A DNA stretch of 64,000 nucleotides from CAIWHR01 sp963717695 (GCA_963717695.1 CAVQWR010000007.1:1-64000); one strand, 5' to 3'. Shown: positions 45,987 through 54,888, numbered from the stretch's first letter. Notes: generated by a model from the sequence alone, not told the origin. A program made the numbers and translations.

Positions 45987-47140
45987 AATACATCGACGAG
46001 TTCCGCGACGGCGACCTCGCGCGCGGTATCGCGGGTGCGATCGCGGCCGAGGCCGATGCCTCGCGGCGCTACAACCTGATGGAATTCTGCGGCGGCCACA
46101 CGCACGCGATATCGCGCTACGGTCTCGCCGATCTGTTGCCTTCCAACGTCAACATGATCCACGGCCCGGGCTGCCCCGTGTGCGTGCTGCCGATCGGGCG
46201 CATCGACAACGCGATCGAGCTCGCGGCGCGTCCGGGGCTCATCCTGTGCACGTACGCCGACACGATGCGGGTGCCGGCGTCGAAGGGGTTGTCGCTCCTC
46301 AAGGCCAAGGCGCGCGGCGCCGACATCCGGATGGTCTACTCGAGCGCCGATGCGGTGCGCATCGCGCGCGAGAACCCCGACCGCGAGGTCGTGTTCTTCG
46401 CGATCGGCTTCGAGACGACGACACCGCCGACGGCGGTCGCGATCCTGCAGGCGGAGGCCGAGGGCCTCGCGAATTTCAGCGTGTTCTGCAACCACGTGCT
46501 CACGCCGGCCGCGATCAGCAACATCCTGGAGTCGAAGGAAGTGCGCGAGCTCGGCACGGTGCCGCTCGACGGCTTCATCGGCCCGGCGCACGTGTCGACG
46601 GTCATCGGCAGCCAGCCCTACGAATACTTCGCCGAGGAATACGGTCGTCCGGTCGTCATCGCCGGTTTCGAGCCGCTCGACGTGATGCAGGCGATCCTGA
46701 TGCTGGTGCGGCAGCTCAACGAAGGTCGCGCCGAGGTCGAGAACGAATTCACCCGCGCCGTCACCCGCGACGGCAACGCCAAGGCCAAGGGCCTGGTCGC
46801 CGAGGTGTTCGAGCTGCGCCGGACGTTCGAGTGGCGCGGGCTGGGCGAAGTGCCCTACAGCGCGCTCAGGATCAAGGAGCGCTATCGCGCATACGACGCC
46901 GAGACGCGTTACGCGATCGCGTACGTGTCCGTCCCCGACAACAAGGCCTGCGAATGCGGCGCGATCCTGCGCGGCGTGAAGAAGCCCGTCGACTGCAAGG
47001 TGTTCGGCACGGTCTGCACGCCGGAGAACCCGATCGGCTCCTGCATGGTGTCCTCCGAAGGTGCCTGCGCCGCGCATTACACCTACGGCAGATTCAAGGA
47101 CGCGGCAATCGTCGCGGCGCCGGCGGAGGTCGCGGCATGA
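45983..47140 (+). CDS. hypD: Hydrogenase maturation protein HypD
   Basis: 385 residues. Conserved cysteines in MEFCGGHTHAISRYG, HGPGCPVCVLP, and the [4Fe-4S] region CECGAILRGVKKPVDCKVFG, TVCTPENPIGSCMVSSEGAC. It is the scaffold for the Fe(CN)2CO unit with HypC. Confidence 0.95.
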   Translation: MKYIDEFRDGDLARGIAGAIAAEADASRRYNLMEFCGGHTHAISRYGLADLLPSNVNMIHGPGCPVCVLPIGRIDNAIELAARPGLILCTYADTMRVPASKGLSLLKAKARGADIRMVYSSADAVRIARENPDREVVFFAIGFETTTPPTAVAILQAEAEGLANFSVFCNHVLTPAAISNILESKEVRELGTVPLDGFIGPAHVSTVIGSQPYEYFAEEYGRPVVIAGFEPLDVMQAILMLVRQLNEGRAEVENEFTRAVTRDGNAKAKGLVAEVFELRRTFEWRGLGEVPYSALRIKERYRAYDAETRYAIAYVSVPDNKACECGAILRGVKKPVDCKVFGTVCTPENPIGSCMVSSEGACAAHYTYGRFKDAAIVAAPAEVAA

Positions 47141-47217
47141 GCATCCATGAACTTTTTCAATGCACTCACCGCGCTCGGGAGGAAGCCGCGCAGCGCCATC
47201 GGGGGAAGTTGTCGTGA
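47137..47217 (+). CDS. 26-codon small ORF bridging hypD and hypE
   Basis: The ATG overlaps the hypD stop (ATGA) and its TGA overlaps the hypE GTG (GTGA). The peptide would be MSIHELFQCTHRAREEAAQR plus HRGKLS. It has no recognised relatives to me; it could simply keep ribosomes moving between the two genes. Confidence 0.35.
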   Translation: MSIHELFQCTHRAREEAAQRHRGKLS

Positions 47218-48263
47218 GCGGCGTGCGCAGCGGCTACGTGCGGCCTGTCGATTTCAGGAACGGCCGGGTCGACATGACGCACGGCAGCGGCGGGCGGGCG
47301 ATGGCGCAGCTCATCGACGAGCTCTTCCTGCGCGCGTTCGACAACGAGTGGCTGCGCGAGATGAACGACCAGGCGCGCTTCACGGTGCCCGCCGGCCGCA
47401 TGGTGATCGCGACCGACAGCCACGTCGTGTCGCCGCTCTTCTTCCCTGGCGGCGACATCGGGTGCCTCTCGGTGCACGGCACGATCAACGACGTCGCGAT
47501 GGCGGGCGCCACGCCGCTGAATCTCGCGGCCGGATTCGTGCTGGAGGAAGGCTTCCCGCTTGCGGACCTTAAGCGCATCGTCGAATCGATGGCGGCGGCG
47601 GCGCGCGAGGCCGGCGTTCCGGTCGTCACCGGCGACACCAAGGTCGTCGAGCGCGGCAAGGGCGACGGCGTGTTCATCACGACGACCGGGACCGGCATCG
47701 TTGCGCCGGGCATCGACATCTCCGGCAATCGTGCCCGCCCCGGCGACGCGATCCTCGTCAGCGGCACGATGGGCGATCACGGCGTGGCGATCATGTCGCT
47801 GCGCGAGAACCTCGAATTCGAGACGACGATCCGCTCCGACACGGCGGCGCTGCACGGCCTCGTCGCGGCGATGCTGGCCGCGGTCCCCGGCATCCGGTGC
47901 CTGCGCGACCCGACGCGCGGCGGGCTCGCAACGACGCTGAACGAGCTCGCGCGGCAATCGGGCTGCGGGATGATCATCGACGAGAAGCGCATCCCCGTCG
48001 CGCCGCAGGTGGCGGCCGCGTGCGAGTTCCTCGGCCTCGACCCGCTCTACGTCGCGAACGAGGGCAAGCTGGTCGCGATCTGCGAGGCGGCCGACGCCGA
48101 CCGGCTGCTGGCGGCGATGCGCGCGCACCCGCTGGGGCAGGGCGCGTCGATCGTGGGCAATGTGGTCGCCGATCCGCACCACTTCGTGCAGATGGACACG
48201 AGCTTCGGCGGCCGCCGCGTCGTCGACTGGCTTACGGGCGAGCAGCTGCCCCGCATCTGCTGA
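47214..48263 (+). CDS. hypE: Hydrogenase maturation protein HypE
   Basis: 349 residues. DMTHGSGGRAMAQLIDELFL, GDIGCLSVHGTINDVAMAGA, RDPTRGGLATTLNELARQSG are AIR-synthase-like ATP-binding motifs. The C-terminus LPRIC ends in the cysteine that is carbamoylated and dehydrated to thiocyanate. The GTG at 47214 is preferred: GGGGAAG lies about 6 bases upstream and the length matches the family. Confidence 0.94.
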   Translation: MSGVRSGYVRPVDFRNGRVDMTHGSGGRAMAQLIDELFLRAFDNEWLREMNDQARFTVPAGRMVIATDSHVVSPLFFPGGDIGCLSVHGTINDVAMAGATPLNLAAGFVLEEGFPLADLKRIVESMAAAAREAGVPVVTGDTKVVERGKGDGVFITTTGTGIVAPGIDISGNRARPGDAILVSGTMGDHGVAIMSLRENLEFETTIRSDTAALHGLVAAMLAAVPGIRCLRDPTRGGLATTLNELARQSGCGMIIDEKRIPVAPQVAAACEFLGLDPLYVANEGKLVAICEAADADRLLAAMRAHPLGQGASIVGNVVADPHHFVQMDTSFGGRRVVDWLTGEQLPRIC

Positions 48264-48270
48264 CGAATCG

Positions 48271-48468
48271 ATGCAAAGCTGCTGCGCGCCCTCCATGCTT
48301 TGTTGTGTCCTCGCTCGGGGCTCGCCGGAACTGAACTGTGGCTGCGGCCGCCCGCCCTGGACGGGCGAGCTTGATGTTCGCTCCGCTCACGTCAGCCTCC
48401 GCCGCACCATCGATCGAAGGAGCCGATCGATGTTGTCTCGCACCTCGCTGCGGTCCGCCTCGCCTTAA
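48271..48468 (+). CDS. Possible Cys-rich small ORF between hypE and hoxX
   Basis: 65 codons: MQSCCAPSMLCCVLARG then ELNCGCGRPPW. Seven cysteines occur in the first 27 residues; the rest is Arg/Ser-rich and not protein-like. No clear ribosome binding site. Probably non-coding spacer, listed because it fills an otherwise empty gap in a tight operon. Confidence 0.25.
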   Translation: MQSCCAPSMLCCVLARGSPELNCGCGRPPWTGELDVRSAHVSLRRTIDRRSRSMLSRTSLRSASP

Positions 48469-48504
48469 GGGCTGCTCGCGACGCTTTTCATCGATTCGTA
48501 GCTC

Positions 48505-50223
48505 ATGAGAATCCTTCTGCTCGCGCATGCATTCAACAGCCTGACGCAGCGCCTCCACATCGAGCTCGGCGCCGCCGGCCACGAAGTCTCCACCGAGCTC
48601 GACGTCCACGACAGCGTCACCGGCGAAGCGGTCGCGCTGTGGCAGCCGGACCTTGTCATCGCGCCGTTCCTCAAGCGCCGGATCCCGGAGTCCGTGTGGC
48701 GGAAGTTTCGCTGCATCGTGATCCACCCGGGCATTCGCGGCGACCGGGGTCCTTCCGCACTCGACTGGGCGATCATGAACGGCGAAGCCGAATGGGGCGT
48801 CACCGCGCTCGAGGCGAACGGCGAGATGGACGCAGGCGATGTCTGGGCCGAAGCGCGTTTTCCGATGCGTAAAGCGACGAAGAGCAGCCTTTATCGCAAC
48901 GAGGTCACCGAGGCGGCCGTCGCCGCCACGCACGCGATGCTCGCGCGCCTCGCGCGGGGCGAAGCGCCTGACCCGCTGGACTGCGCGGATCCGTCGGTGC
49001 GCGGTTGCGAGCGTCCGCTGCTGCGCCAGCCGGAGCGCCGCATCGACTGGTCCCGCGACGACACGGCGACCGTGCTGCGCAAGATTCGCGCGGGCGACGG
49101 CATGCCGGGCGTGCTGGACGAGGTGCTGGGCGAGCGCGTCCATCTGCACGACGCACACGCCGAGAGCGCGCTCATAGGCGAGCCGGGCGCCGTCATTGCG
49201 CAGCGCGCCGGCGCGATCCTCCGCGCGAGCGTCGACGGCGCGGTGTGGATCACGCATCTGCGGCGCGCGGCCGGCGACGGGCCGACGTTCAAGCTGCCCG
49301 CCGCAATGGTACTGGGGGCGCGGCTCGACGGCGTTCCCGACGTTGCGCTCGCGCCGGATGCGGTCGTGGCGGGCGACACCTGGCGACCGATCCGTTACGA
49401 GGAGGCCGACGGCGTCGGCTATCTGCATTTTCCGTTCTGCAACGGCGCAATGGGCACTGCGCAGTGCGAAGCCCTGCTGGACGCCTATCGCCGCGCCCGC
49501 GCCCGGCCGACACGCGTGATCGCGCTGATGGGAGGGCCGGATTTCTGGTCGAACGGCATCCACCTCAATCTGATCGAGGCGGCCGCGCATCCGGCCGACG
49601 AATCGTGGCGCAACATCAACGCGATGAACGACCTCGTCCGCGAGATCGTCGTCACCGATCGCCAGCTCACCATCGCGGCGATGCAGGGCAATGCCGGCGC
49701 GGGAGGCGTGTTCCTGGCGCTGGCCGCGGACCGCGTCTGGGCCCGCGAAGGGGCGGTGCTGAACCCGCACTACAAGTCGATGGGCAATCTCTACGGGTCG
49801 GAATACTGGACCTACCTGCTGCCGCGACGCGTCGGCCCCGAGCGGGCGGGCAGCATCACGCAGCACCGCATGCCGGTGGGCACGCGCGAAGCCGTCGCCG
49901 TCGGGCTCGTCGACGCCGCCTTCGGCGCGTCGCCCGCGGCCTTCTCGGCCGAGGTGCAAACGCGCGCGCGATTGCTGGCCGCCGATCCCGGCCTCGCCGC
50001 GATGCTCGAGGAGAAGCGAATGCGCCGGCAGGCGGACGAGGCCGCGAAGCCGCTGGCCTCCTATCGCGCGGAGGAGCTCGCGCGAATGCGGCTCAATTTC
50101 TACGGGTTCGACTCGAGCTACCACGTGGCGCGCCACCAGTTCGTCGCCAAGGTGCCGCGTTCGCGCACGCCGCTGTGGCTCGCCCGCCACCGCGCGTCCG
50201 CCTCGGGGCGTGCGGCGGCCTGA
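48505..50223 (+). CDS. hoxX: HoxX/HypX, CO-ligand synthesis for hydrogenase
   Basis: 572 residues. N-terminal formyl-THF hydrolase-like domain (RILLLAHAFNSLTQRLHIEL, HPGIRGDRGPSALDWAIMNG) and C-terminal enoyl-CoA hydratase-like domain (GGPDFWSNGIHLNLIEAAAH, MQGNAGAGGVFLALAADRVW). HypX makes the active-site CO from formyl-tetrahydrofolate when oxygen is present. Its presence agrees with the O2-tolerant proximal cluster of HupS. Confidence 0.93.
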   Translation: MRILLLAHAFNSLTQRLHIELGAAGHEVSTELDVHDSVTGEAVALWQPDLVIAPFLKRRIPESVWRKFRCIVIHPGIRGDRGPSALDWAIMNGEAEWGVTALEANGEMDAGDVWAEARFPMRKATKSSLYRNEVTEAAVAATHAMLARLARGEAPDPLDCADPSVRGCERPLLRQPERRIDWSRDDTATVLRKIRAGDGMPGVLDEVLGERVHLHDAHAESALIGEPGAVIAQRAGAILRASVDGAVWITHLRRAAGDGPTFKLPAAMVLGARLDGVPDVALAPDAVVAGDTWRPIRYEEADGVGYLHFPFCNGAMGTAQCEALLDAYRRARARPTRVIALMGGPDFWSNGIHLNLIEAAAHPADESWRNINAMNDLVREIVVTDRQLTIAAMQGNAGAGGVFLALAADRVWAREGAVLNPHYKSMGNLYGSEYWTYLLPRRVGPERAGSITQHRMPVGTREAVAVGLVDAAFGASPAAFSAEVQTRARLLAADPGLAAMLEEKRMRRQADEAAKPLASYRAEELARMRLNFYGFDSSYHVARHQFVAKVPRSRTPLWLARHRASASGRAAA

Positions 50224-50365
50224 GGGCAACGCCCGCGGCAGCGGTTTTGCGTTACGTCAACGCCTCCGGCCCCCCGTTGTGGAACCATCGAGCCTGCGTG
50301 CCGCCGACGGCAGGTCGTTCGTTTGGCGGCGCAAGGAGCAGGACCCTCAACTCAGGAGCAGAAAA

Positions 50366-50650
50366 ATGAAATCGTTCGTTGTCGTGGCGGTGGCTGCCGC
50401 CGGATTGCTCGCAGCCGGAATTGCCGGTGCGCAGGATGGCGCGGCCCTCGCGAAGAGCAGCGGCTGCCTCAACTGCCATGCCGTTGACACCAAGAAGATG
50501 GGCCCGTCGTTCAAGGACGCCGCCGCCAAGTTCAAGGGCAAGTCCGAAGCCGACGTCGTCGCGGCGATCAAGGGATCGAAGGCACACAGCGCCCTTAAGG
50601 CGTCGGATGCCGACCTTGGCGCGATCGCGAAGTACATCCAGACGCTGTAA
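50366..50650 (+). CDS. Small monoheme cytochrome c, no C-terminal Met ligand (copy 1)
   Basis: 94 residues with signal peptide (MKSFVVVAVAAAGLLAAGIA ending GAQ) and one heme site SGCLNCHAVDTKKMGPSFKD. It resembles c551/c552 class I cytochromes, but the segment that normally holds the axial Met (PMPP) is absent: the C-terminal part reads GSKAHSALKASDADLGAIAK. The His in AHSAL aligns with a His in the neighbouring copy and may be the sixth ligand. Periplasmic electron carrier. AGGAG lies 10 bases before the ATG. Confidence 0.82.
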   Translation: MKSFVVVAVAAAGLLAAGIAGAQDGAALAKSSGCLNCHAVDTKKMGPSFKDAAAKFKGKSEADVVAAIKGSKAHSALKASDADLGAIAKYIQTL

Positions 50651-50671
50651 GCCGGCGGCCCTGCATGGACG

Positions 50672-50693
50672 GGAGCCGGCGCATGCCGGCTCC
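50672..50693 (+). terminator. Hairpin after the first small cytochrome gene
   Basis: GGAGCCGGC-GCAT-GCCGGCTCC, a perfect 9-bp stem without a T run. It may reduce read-through between the two cytochrome genes. Confidence 0.5.
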
Positions 50694-50865
50694 GGTTCGC
50701 TTCGGGGCGCAGGCGAGGCCCGTCGCGTCGCGACGAAATGGCGGGTGTGTCAACCTGCCGCGGGCCGGTGCGTTACAATCGATGACCGCGCGCCGACGAC
50801 GGTCACCAGCAGATTGGCTCGTGCGTCGGCCGGTTCACAAACCAACTCTTTCAGGAGCGTCCCAC

Positions 50866-51150
50866 ATGAAATCTGTCGTCATTGTCGCGGCCGTGGCCGC
50901 AGGTCTCGCGTTCGCCGGCACGGCGAGCGCCCAGGAAGCCCTTGCGAAGAGCAGCGGCTGCCTCAACTGCCATGCGGTCGACACCAAGAAGATGGGCCCG
51001 GCGTTCAAGGACGTCGCCGCCAAGTACAAGGGCAAGGCGGACGCCGAGAAGACGCTCGTCACCAAGATCACGACGCATGCAGGCCATCCGCAGGTGAAGG
51101 CCTCGGACGCGGATGTCACCGGTGTCGTCAAGTGGGTGCTTTCGCTGTAA
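50866..51150 (+). CDS. Small monoheme cytochrome c, no C-terminal Met ligand (copy 2)
   Basis: 94 residues; signal peptide MKSVVIVAAVAAGLAFAGTA then SAQ; heme site SGCLNCHAVDTKKMGPAFKD identical in key residues to copy 1. C-terminal THAGHPQVKASDADVTGVVK lacks the Met-bearing PMPP block found in ordinary family members just before HPQV. Same candidate His ligand as copy 1. The pair are tandem paralogues and sit between the hydrogenase and the redox two-component genes. Confidence 0.82.
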   Translation: MKSVVIVAAVAAGLAFAGTASAQEALAKSSGCLNCHAVDTKKMGPAFKDVAAKYKGKADAEKTLVTKITTHAGHPQVKASDADVTGVVKWVLSL

Positions 51151-51171
51151 GCGATTTTCGGTCGCCAACGG

Positions 51172-51197
51172 AAAAGCCGGCGCTCGCCGGCTTTTTT
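51172..51197 (+). terminator. Rho-independent terminator after the second small cytochrome
   Basis: AAAAGCCGGCG-CTC-GCCGGCTTTTTT: 7-bp GC stem flanked by A and T runs. Confidence 0.9.
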
Positions 51198-51223
51198 GTC
51201 GCGATTGCGCGCATGCGGCCCTC

Positions 51224-52567
51224 ATGGCGCGACGACCGATGAATGCGCCCGAGGCACTCGCGCCGCTGCGGCAGACGCTGGTCCGCACGCGGCGTCCGCG
51301 CGACGACGATCCTCCGGCGCTGGTCGCGAGCCTGCGCCGGCTCATGTGGCTGCGCGGACTCGCCATCGCAGGACAGGCGGTCGCCATCGGGCTGGCCGTG
51401 GCGCTCGATGTGGCGCTGCCGCTGGCGCCGCTCGGGGTGGTGGTCGCGGCTGAGGTGATGATGAACGTCTACGCGGCAGCGCGACTGCGGCGTGGCCGTC
51501 CGGCGACGCATCGCGAAGTCGCGTTCCACCTCGCCTTCGACCTTGCCGCGTTCACGCTGCTGCTGATCCTCACCGGCGGTGCCGCAAACCCGTTTGCGAG
51601 TCTCTTCCTCCTGCAGGTCGTGCTGATCGCTCTGCTTCTTCCCGTCCGGCTCGCGATCGGCGGCACGCTGCTCGTCATCGCGAGCTTTGGCCTCGCCTAC
51701 GCGTTTTCCGAACCGCTGCACGATTGGTGGGGCGTGCCGCTGCCGCATTCGCTGCTGACGCTGGGGCTGTGGGGAAGCTTCACGCTGACCGCGGCGATGA
51801 CGGCCTGGCTCGTCGGCCGCATCGTCGTCGACCTCCGCACGCACGACCGGCTGCTGCACGAGGCGGCGCGGCGCGAGCTCAACGACGCCGCGCTGCTGCG
51901 CCTGGGCACGCTGGCTGCAGGGGCCGCGCACGAGCTCGGCACGCCGCTGATGACGATGGCGGTGATGGCGGGCGAATTCGCGCGCGAGGCCGACACGCCG
52001 GCGCGGGAGCGCGATGCGGCGATCCTGCAGGCGCAGATCGACGCCTGCCGGCAGGCACTCGGCAACCTTGCGGCCGCGGCCGGCCACGTGCGGACGCCGG
52101 GAGGCGGCCGCGCGCCGCTCGACCGCTTCCTCGCGGGCCTCGCGGCCCGCTTCCAGGCGATGCGGCCCGAGATTCCCCTCGAAATGCGCTGGGAGGGCAC
52201 GTCGCCCGCCCCGGAGATCTTTGCCGACGCCGCACTTCAGCAGGCGATTCTGATCCTGCTCAACAATGCGGCCGATGCTTCCCCCCATCATGTCGACATT
52301 CACGGCCGCTGGGACGAGAGCACGCTGCGGCTCTCGGTCGGCGACCGTGGGCCGGGTGTCGATGCCGCATCGCTGGGGAAGCTCGGCCGGGCATTCTTCA
52401 CGACCAAGCCGCCGGACAAGGGCACGGGGATGGGCCTCGTGCTCATGGCGTCGACGGTGGATCGGCTCGGCGGCAGCGTCGACTGGTCCAACCGCCCGGA
52501 AGGCGGACTCGCAGCGGAGATCACACTGCCGCTCCGGGGACTACTTTTGACGAGCGAGAACCGATGA
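51224..52567 (+). CDS. regB: RegB/PrrB-type redox sensor histidine kinase
   Basis: 447 residues. About six membrane helices in the first 200; the fourth/fifth region contains LTGGAANPFASLFLLQVVLI, matching the GGxxNPF quinone-sensing box of RegB. H-box GAAHELGTPLMTM carries the phosphorylated His. Thirty-nine residues later a Cys in LQAQIDACRQALGNLA matches the redox-active Cys265 of Rhodobacter RegB. ATPase motifs: LLNNAADASPHHV and GTGMGLVLMASTVDRLGGS. I start at 51224, since upstream codons cross the terminator. It overlaps regA by 4 bases. Confidence 0.88.
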   Translation: MARRPMNAPEALAPLRQTLVRTRRPRDDDPPALVASLRRLMWLRGLAIAGQAVAIGLAVALDVALPLAPLGVVVAAEVMMNVYAAARLRRGRPATHREVAFHLAFDLAAFTLLLILTGGAANPFASLFLLQVVLIALLLPVRLAIGGTLLVIASFGLAYAFSEPLHDWWGVPLPHSLLTLGLWGSFTLTAAMTAWLVGRIVVDLRTHDRLLHEAARRELNDAALLRLGTLAAGAAHELGTPLMTMAVMAGEFAREADTPARERDAAILQAQIDACRQALGNLAAAAGHVRTPGGGRAPLDRFLAGLAARFQAMRPEIPLEMRWEGTSPAPEIFADAALQQAILILLNNAADASPHHVDIHGRWDESTLRLSVGDRGPGVDAASLGKLGRAFFTTKPPDKGTGMGLVLMASTVDRLGGSVDWSNRPEGGLAAEITLPLRGLLLTSENR

Positions 52568-53121
52568 ACGCGACAACCGAAAACGACAACGAACGCGCCA
52601 GCATGCTGCTCGTCGACGACGACCGGGCGCTGTGCGACGTCATGAGCCGCGCGCTCAGGAGCCGCGGCTTCGAAGTGACGGTCGCGCACACCGTGCAGGA
52701 CGCGCTTCACGCGATCGAGACCGATCCGCCCGAGTTCGCCGTGGTGGACCTGAAGCTCCCCGACGAGTCCGGGTTGCGCCTCGTCAGCAAGCTCAAGGCC
52801 GCGGACCCGCACACGCGCATCGTCGTGCTGACCGGTCACGGCAGCATTCCCACCGCGATCGAGGCGATCAAGCTGGGCGCCATCTACTACCTCGTGAAGC
52901 CGACCGACGCCGACACCGTCGTCGCAAGCTTCGCGCGCGAGGGCGGCGACGACACGCTCGCCGTCGACACGCGGCCGATGTCGGTCGAGCGCCTCGAATG
53001 GGAGCACATCCAGCGCGTGCTCCATGACAACGAGGGCAACATCTCCGCCACTGCGCGTGCGCTGTCGATGCACCGGCGCACGCTGCAGCGCAAGCTCCAG
53101 AAGCGGCCCGCGAAGGCCTGA
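52564..53121 (+). CDS. regA: RegA/PrrA-type response regulator
   Basis: 185 residues. Receiver domain: MLLVDDDRALCDVMSRALRS, phosphorylated Asp in FAVVDLKLPDESGL, LTGHGSIPTAIEAIKLGA. The C-terminal Fis-type helix-turn-helix NISATARALSMHRRTLQRKL matches RegA/PrrA/ActR closely. In Rhodobacter this pair controls hydrogenase, respiration and carbon fixation in response to redox state; the hydrogenase next door is an obvious target here. Confidence 0.92.
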   Translation: MNATTENDNERASMLLVDDDRALCDVMSRALRSRGFEVTVAHTVQDALHAIETDPPEFAVVDLKLPDESGLRLVSKLKAADPHTRIVVLTGHGSIPTAIEAIKLGAIYYLVKPTDADTVVASFAREGGDDTLAVDTRPMSVERLEWEHIQRVLHDNEGNISATARALSMHRRTLQRKLQKRPAKA

Positions 53122-53271
53122 GCCGCGGCGCCCGCCGGGCCGCCTTCGGGCGGCCGCTTCGGCGCGCGACAATCCGTTCCTTCAACGCCGTCGCGCGGGA
53201 CTTTGCGCCGGCGGCGCGACGTACGCCCACGCCTCGCTGCGCCGATTGGCGCGTTCCGCCCGATGCCCATG

Positions 53272-53305
53272 AAAAAACCGCGCCGACCCATTCGGGGCGG
53301 CGCGG
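53272..53305 (-). terminator. Terminator of the minus-strand cytochrome cluster
   Basis: On the minus strand CCGCGCCG ... CGGCGCGG is followed by six T (AAAAAA at 53272-53277 on the plus strand). It ends the cluster whose last stop is at 53330. Confidence 0.8.
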
Positions 53306-53329
53306 CTTCGTTTCTTCGGGTCGCGGAAG

Positions 53330-54730
53330 CTAGCTCTTCTTGGCGTCGAGATCGAGCTCCGGCCACTTGCGGCCGTGGCAGGCGGGATTGGCGCAGAAGT
53401 TGCCGCCGTCCGTGCCCCATTTCAGCGGGCCGTGGCACATCGCGCAGGAGCTGTCGACCTGCGAGCGGTGCTCGTGCATCCAGTTCGGCGCCTCGTGGCT
53501 GTCCGGTGGTGTCACACCCGCGACGATGGTCGAGGCGACCGAGTGCTGGCCGTTTTCCTTCTGCACCTGCGGCAGCGCGTGGCACAGCGTGCACTGCAGG
53601 CGGATGGCCTCGCCCTTCTCATTGACGTGCTTGCCGTCGTGGCAGCGGAAGCAGCCGGGAAAGTCCTTGTGGCCGACGTTGTTCGGGAAATTCTTCCACG
53701 TGAGCGGCTTGCCGTGGATCTCGCCGCTGAACGACGTCAGCATGAGGATCTGCTGCATCTCTTTCGAGAATTTTGCCTCCTTGTCCTTGTTCGCCGGCGC
53801 GATGTCCTTCGGCGCCGCCGCCGCGATGATCTGCGCGAATTTCGTCGCGCGTTCGCTGTCCGGGCCGCCGATGCCGGCTGAGGTCTTGATGATCGCATCG
53901 GAGCGCGCCTTGATCGACCCGAGGCTGCGATCGATGCGGCCTTCCTCGATGGCATCGTCTACCAGATCCGCCGGGTTGGTGAACGGATGGCCCGACGCGT
54001 TGTGGCAGTCGATGCAGTCCATGCGGCGCGTTTCCATCTTGTCGGCATCGGCGCGGGAAATCCCCGCCGAAGCGTCGAAATACGTCGCCTTCACCTTGCC
54101 GTCGGCGCCGCGGACCTGGACCAGCGCCATCTTCTGCTTCTGCGGCCCGATCGCGACGTACTCGACGTCCTGCGCGATGTGCCAGTGAATCCCCTTTTTG
54201 ATGGCGCCGCCCGGACGGAGCTGCGGCGTGATCTCGATGTCGCCACTCGCCTGTGATGTGCCCGTCCCCGTGTGCATCTGCAGCGTCGTCCTGCTCTCCA
54301 TGCTCTTCGGATCGTCGGCGTAGCGGTACTTCACCCGGACCGTGTCGTCGTGGCGCGCTTCCGGCCAGTGACACGCTTCGCACGATTCCCGCGCCGGGCG
54401 CAGGCTGTGGGTGGTGATGGGGCGCTCGTAGCCGGTGACCATGCCGATCAGCTCGTTCATGTGCGTCGGCTTGATCGCCATCAGCTGCAGCGTGGAGAGC
54501 CGGCCCATGTGGCACTCGACGCAGTTGACCCGCGCGTGGAACGACGCGGCGTGCGCGATCGGCTCCTCGGGGTGGACCGCATGGCACATGTTGGTGCAGA
54601 ACGCGTTGCTGTTGCTGTATTCCCAGGCGACGATGCCGCCGGCGCCCAGGAGCGCCAGCGCGATCGCGCCGACGACGATCGTCGTCACCGTGCCCACCAT
54701 CAACGTGCGCGGCCCCAGCTTGATCTTCAT
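53330..54730 (-). CDS. NapC/NirT-like membrane-anchored multiheme cytochrome c (about eight hemes)
   Basis: 466 residues. One N-terminal membrane anchor (TLMVGTVTTIVVGAIALALL). Six ordinary CXXCH sites (CVECH, CEACH, CIDCH, CFRCH, CTLCH, CAMCH) plus two irregular ones: CTNMCH (CX3CH) right after the anchor and CANPACH (CX4CH) near the C-terminus. HARVNCVECHMG and RPARESCEACHWP are blocks of a NapC/NirT-like family seen in metal-reducing bacteria. It would exchange electrons with quinol or with the cytochrome b encoded upstream, in the periplasm. Third gene of the cluster. Confidence 0.82.
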   Translation of the reverse strand: MKIKLGPRTLMVGTVTTIVVGAIALALLGAGGIVAWEYSNSNAFCTNMCHAVHPEEPIAHAASFHARVNCVECHMGRLSTLQLMAIKPTHMNELIGMVTGYERPITTHSLRPARESCEACHWPEARHDDTVRVKYRYADDPKSMESRTTLQMHTGTGTSQASGDIEITPQLRPGGAIKKGIHWHIAQDVEYVAIGPQKQKMALVQVRGADGKVKATYFDASAGISRADADKMETRRMDCIDCHNASGHPFTNPADLVDDAIEEGRIDRSLGSIKARSDAIIKTSAGIGGPDSERATKFAQIIAAAAPKDIAPANKDKEAKFSKEMQQILMLTSFSGEIHGKPLTWKNFPNNVGHKDFPGCFRCHDGKHVNEKGEAIRLQCTLCHALPQVQKENGQHSVASTIVAGVTPPDSHEAPNWMHEHRSQVDSSCAMCHGPLKWGTDGGNFCANPACHGRKWPELDLDAKKS

Positions 54731-54888
54731 GCCCGATCTCCCAAGTCAGTGTCGTTGCGCGGTATCGCAAGACGGCACCGGCACGATGATACGGGCCGTT
54801 CCGTCGCATGCGCAAATGGGCCCGAAGGCCCATTTACTGCTGCTCCCCACGCGCGCCGGCGCAATGCGCCGATGGCCGCGCGGTGAGA

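Noticed and set aside
51113..51223. An upstream extension of the RegB-like kinase
   Set aside because: It would run back through the terminator and into the end of the small cytochrome gene. The ATG at 51224 leads directly into the family's N-terminus.
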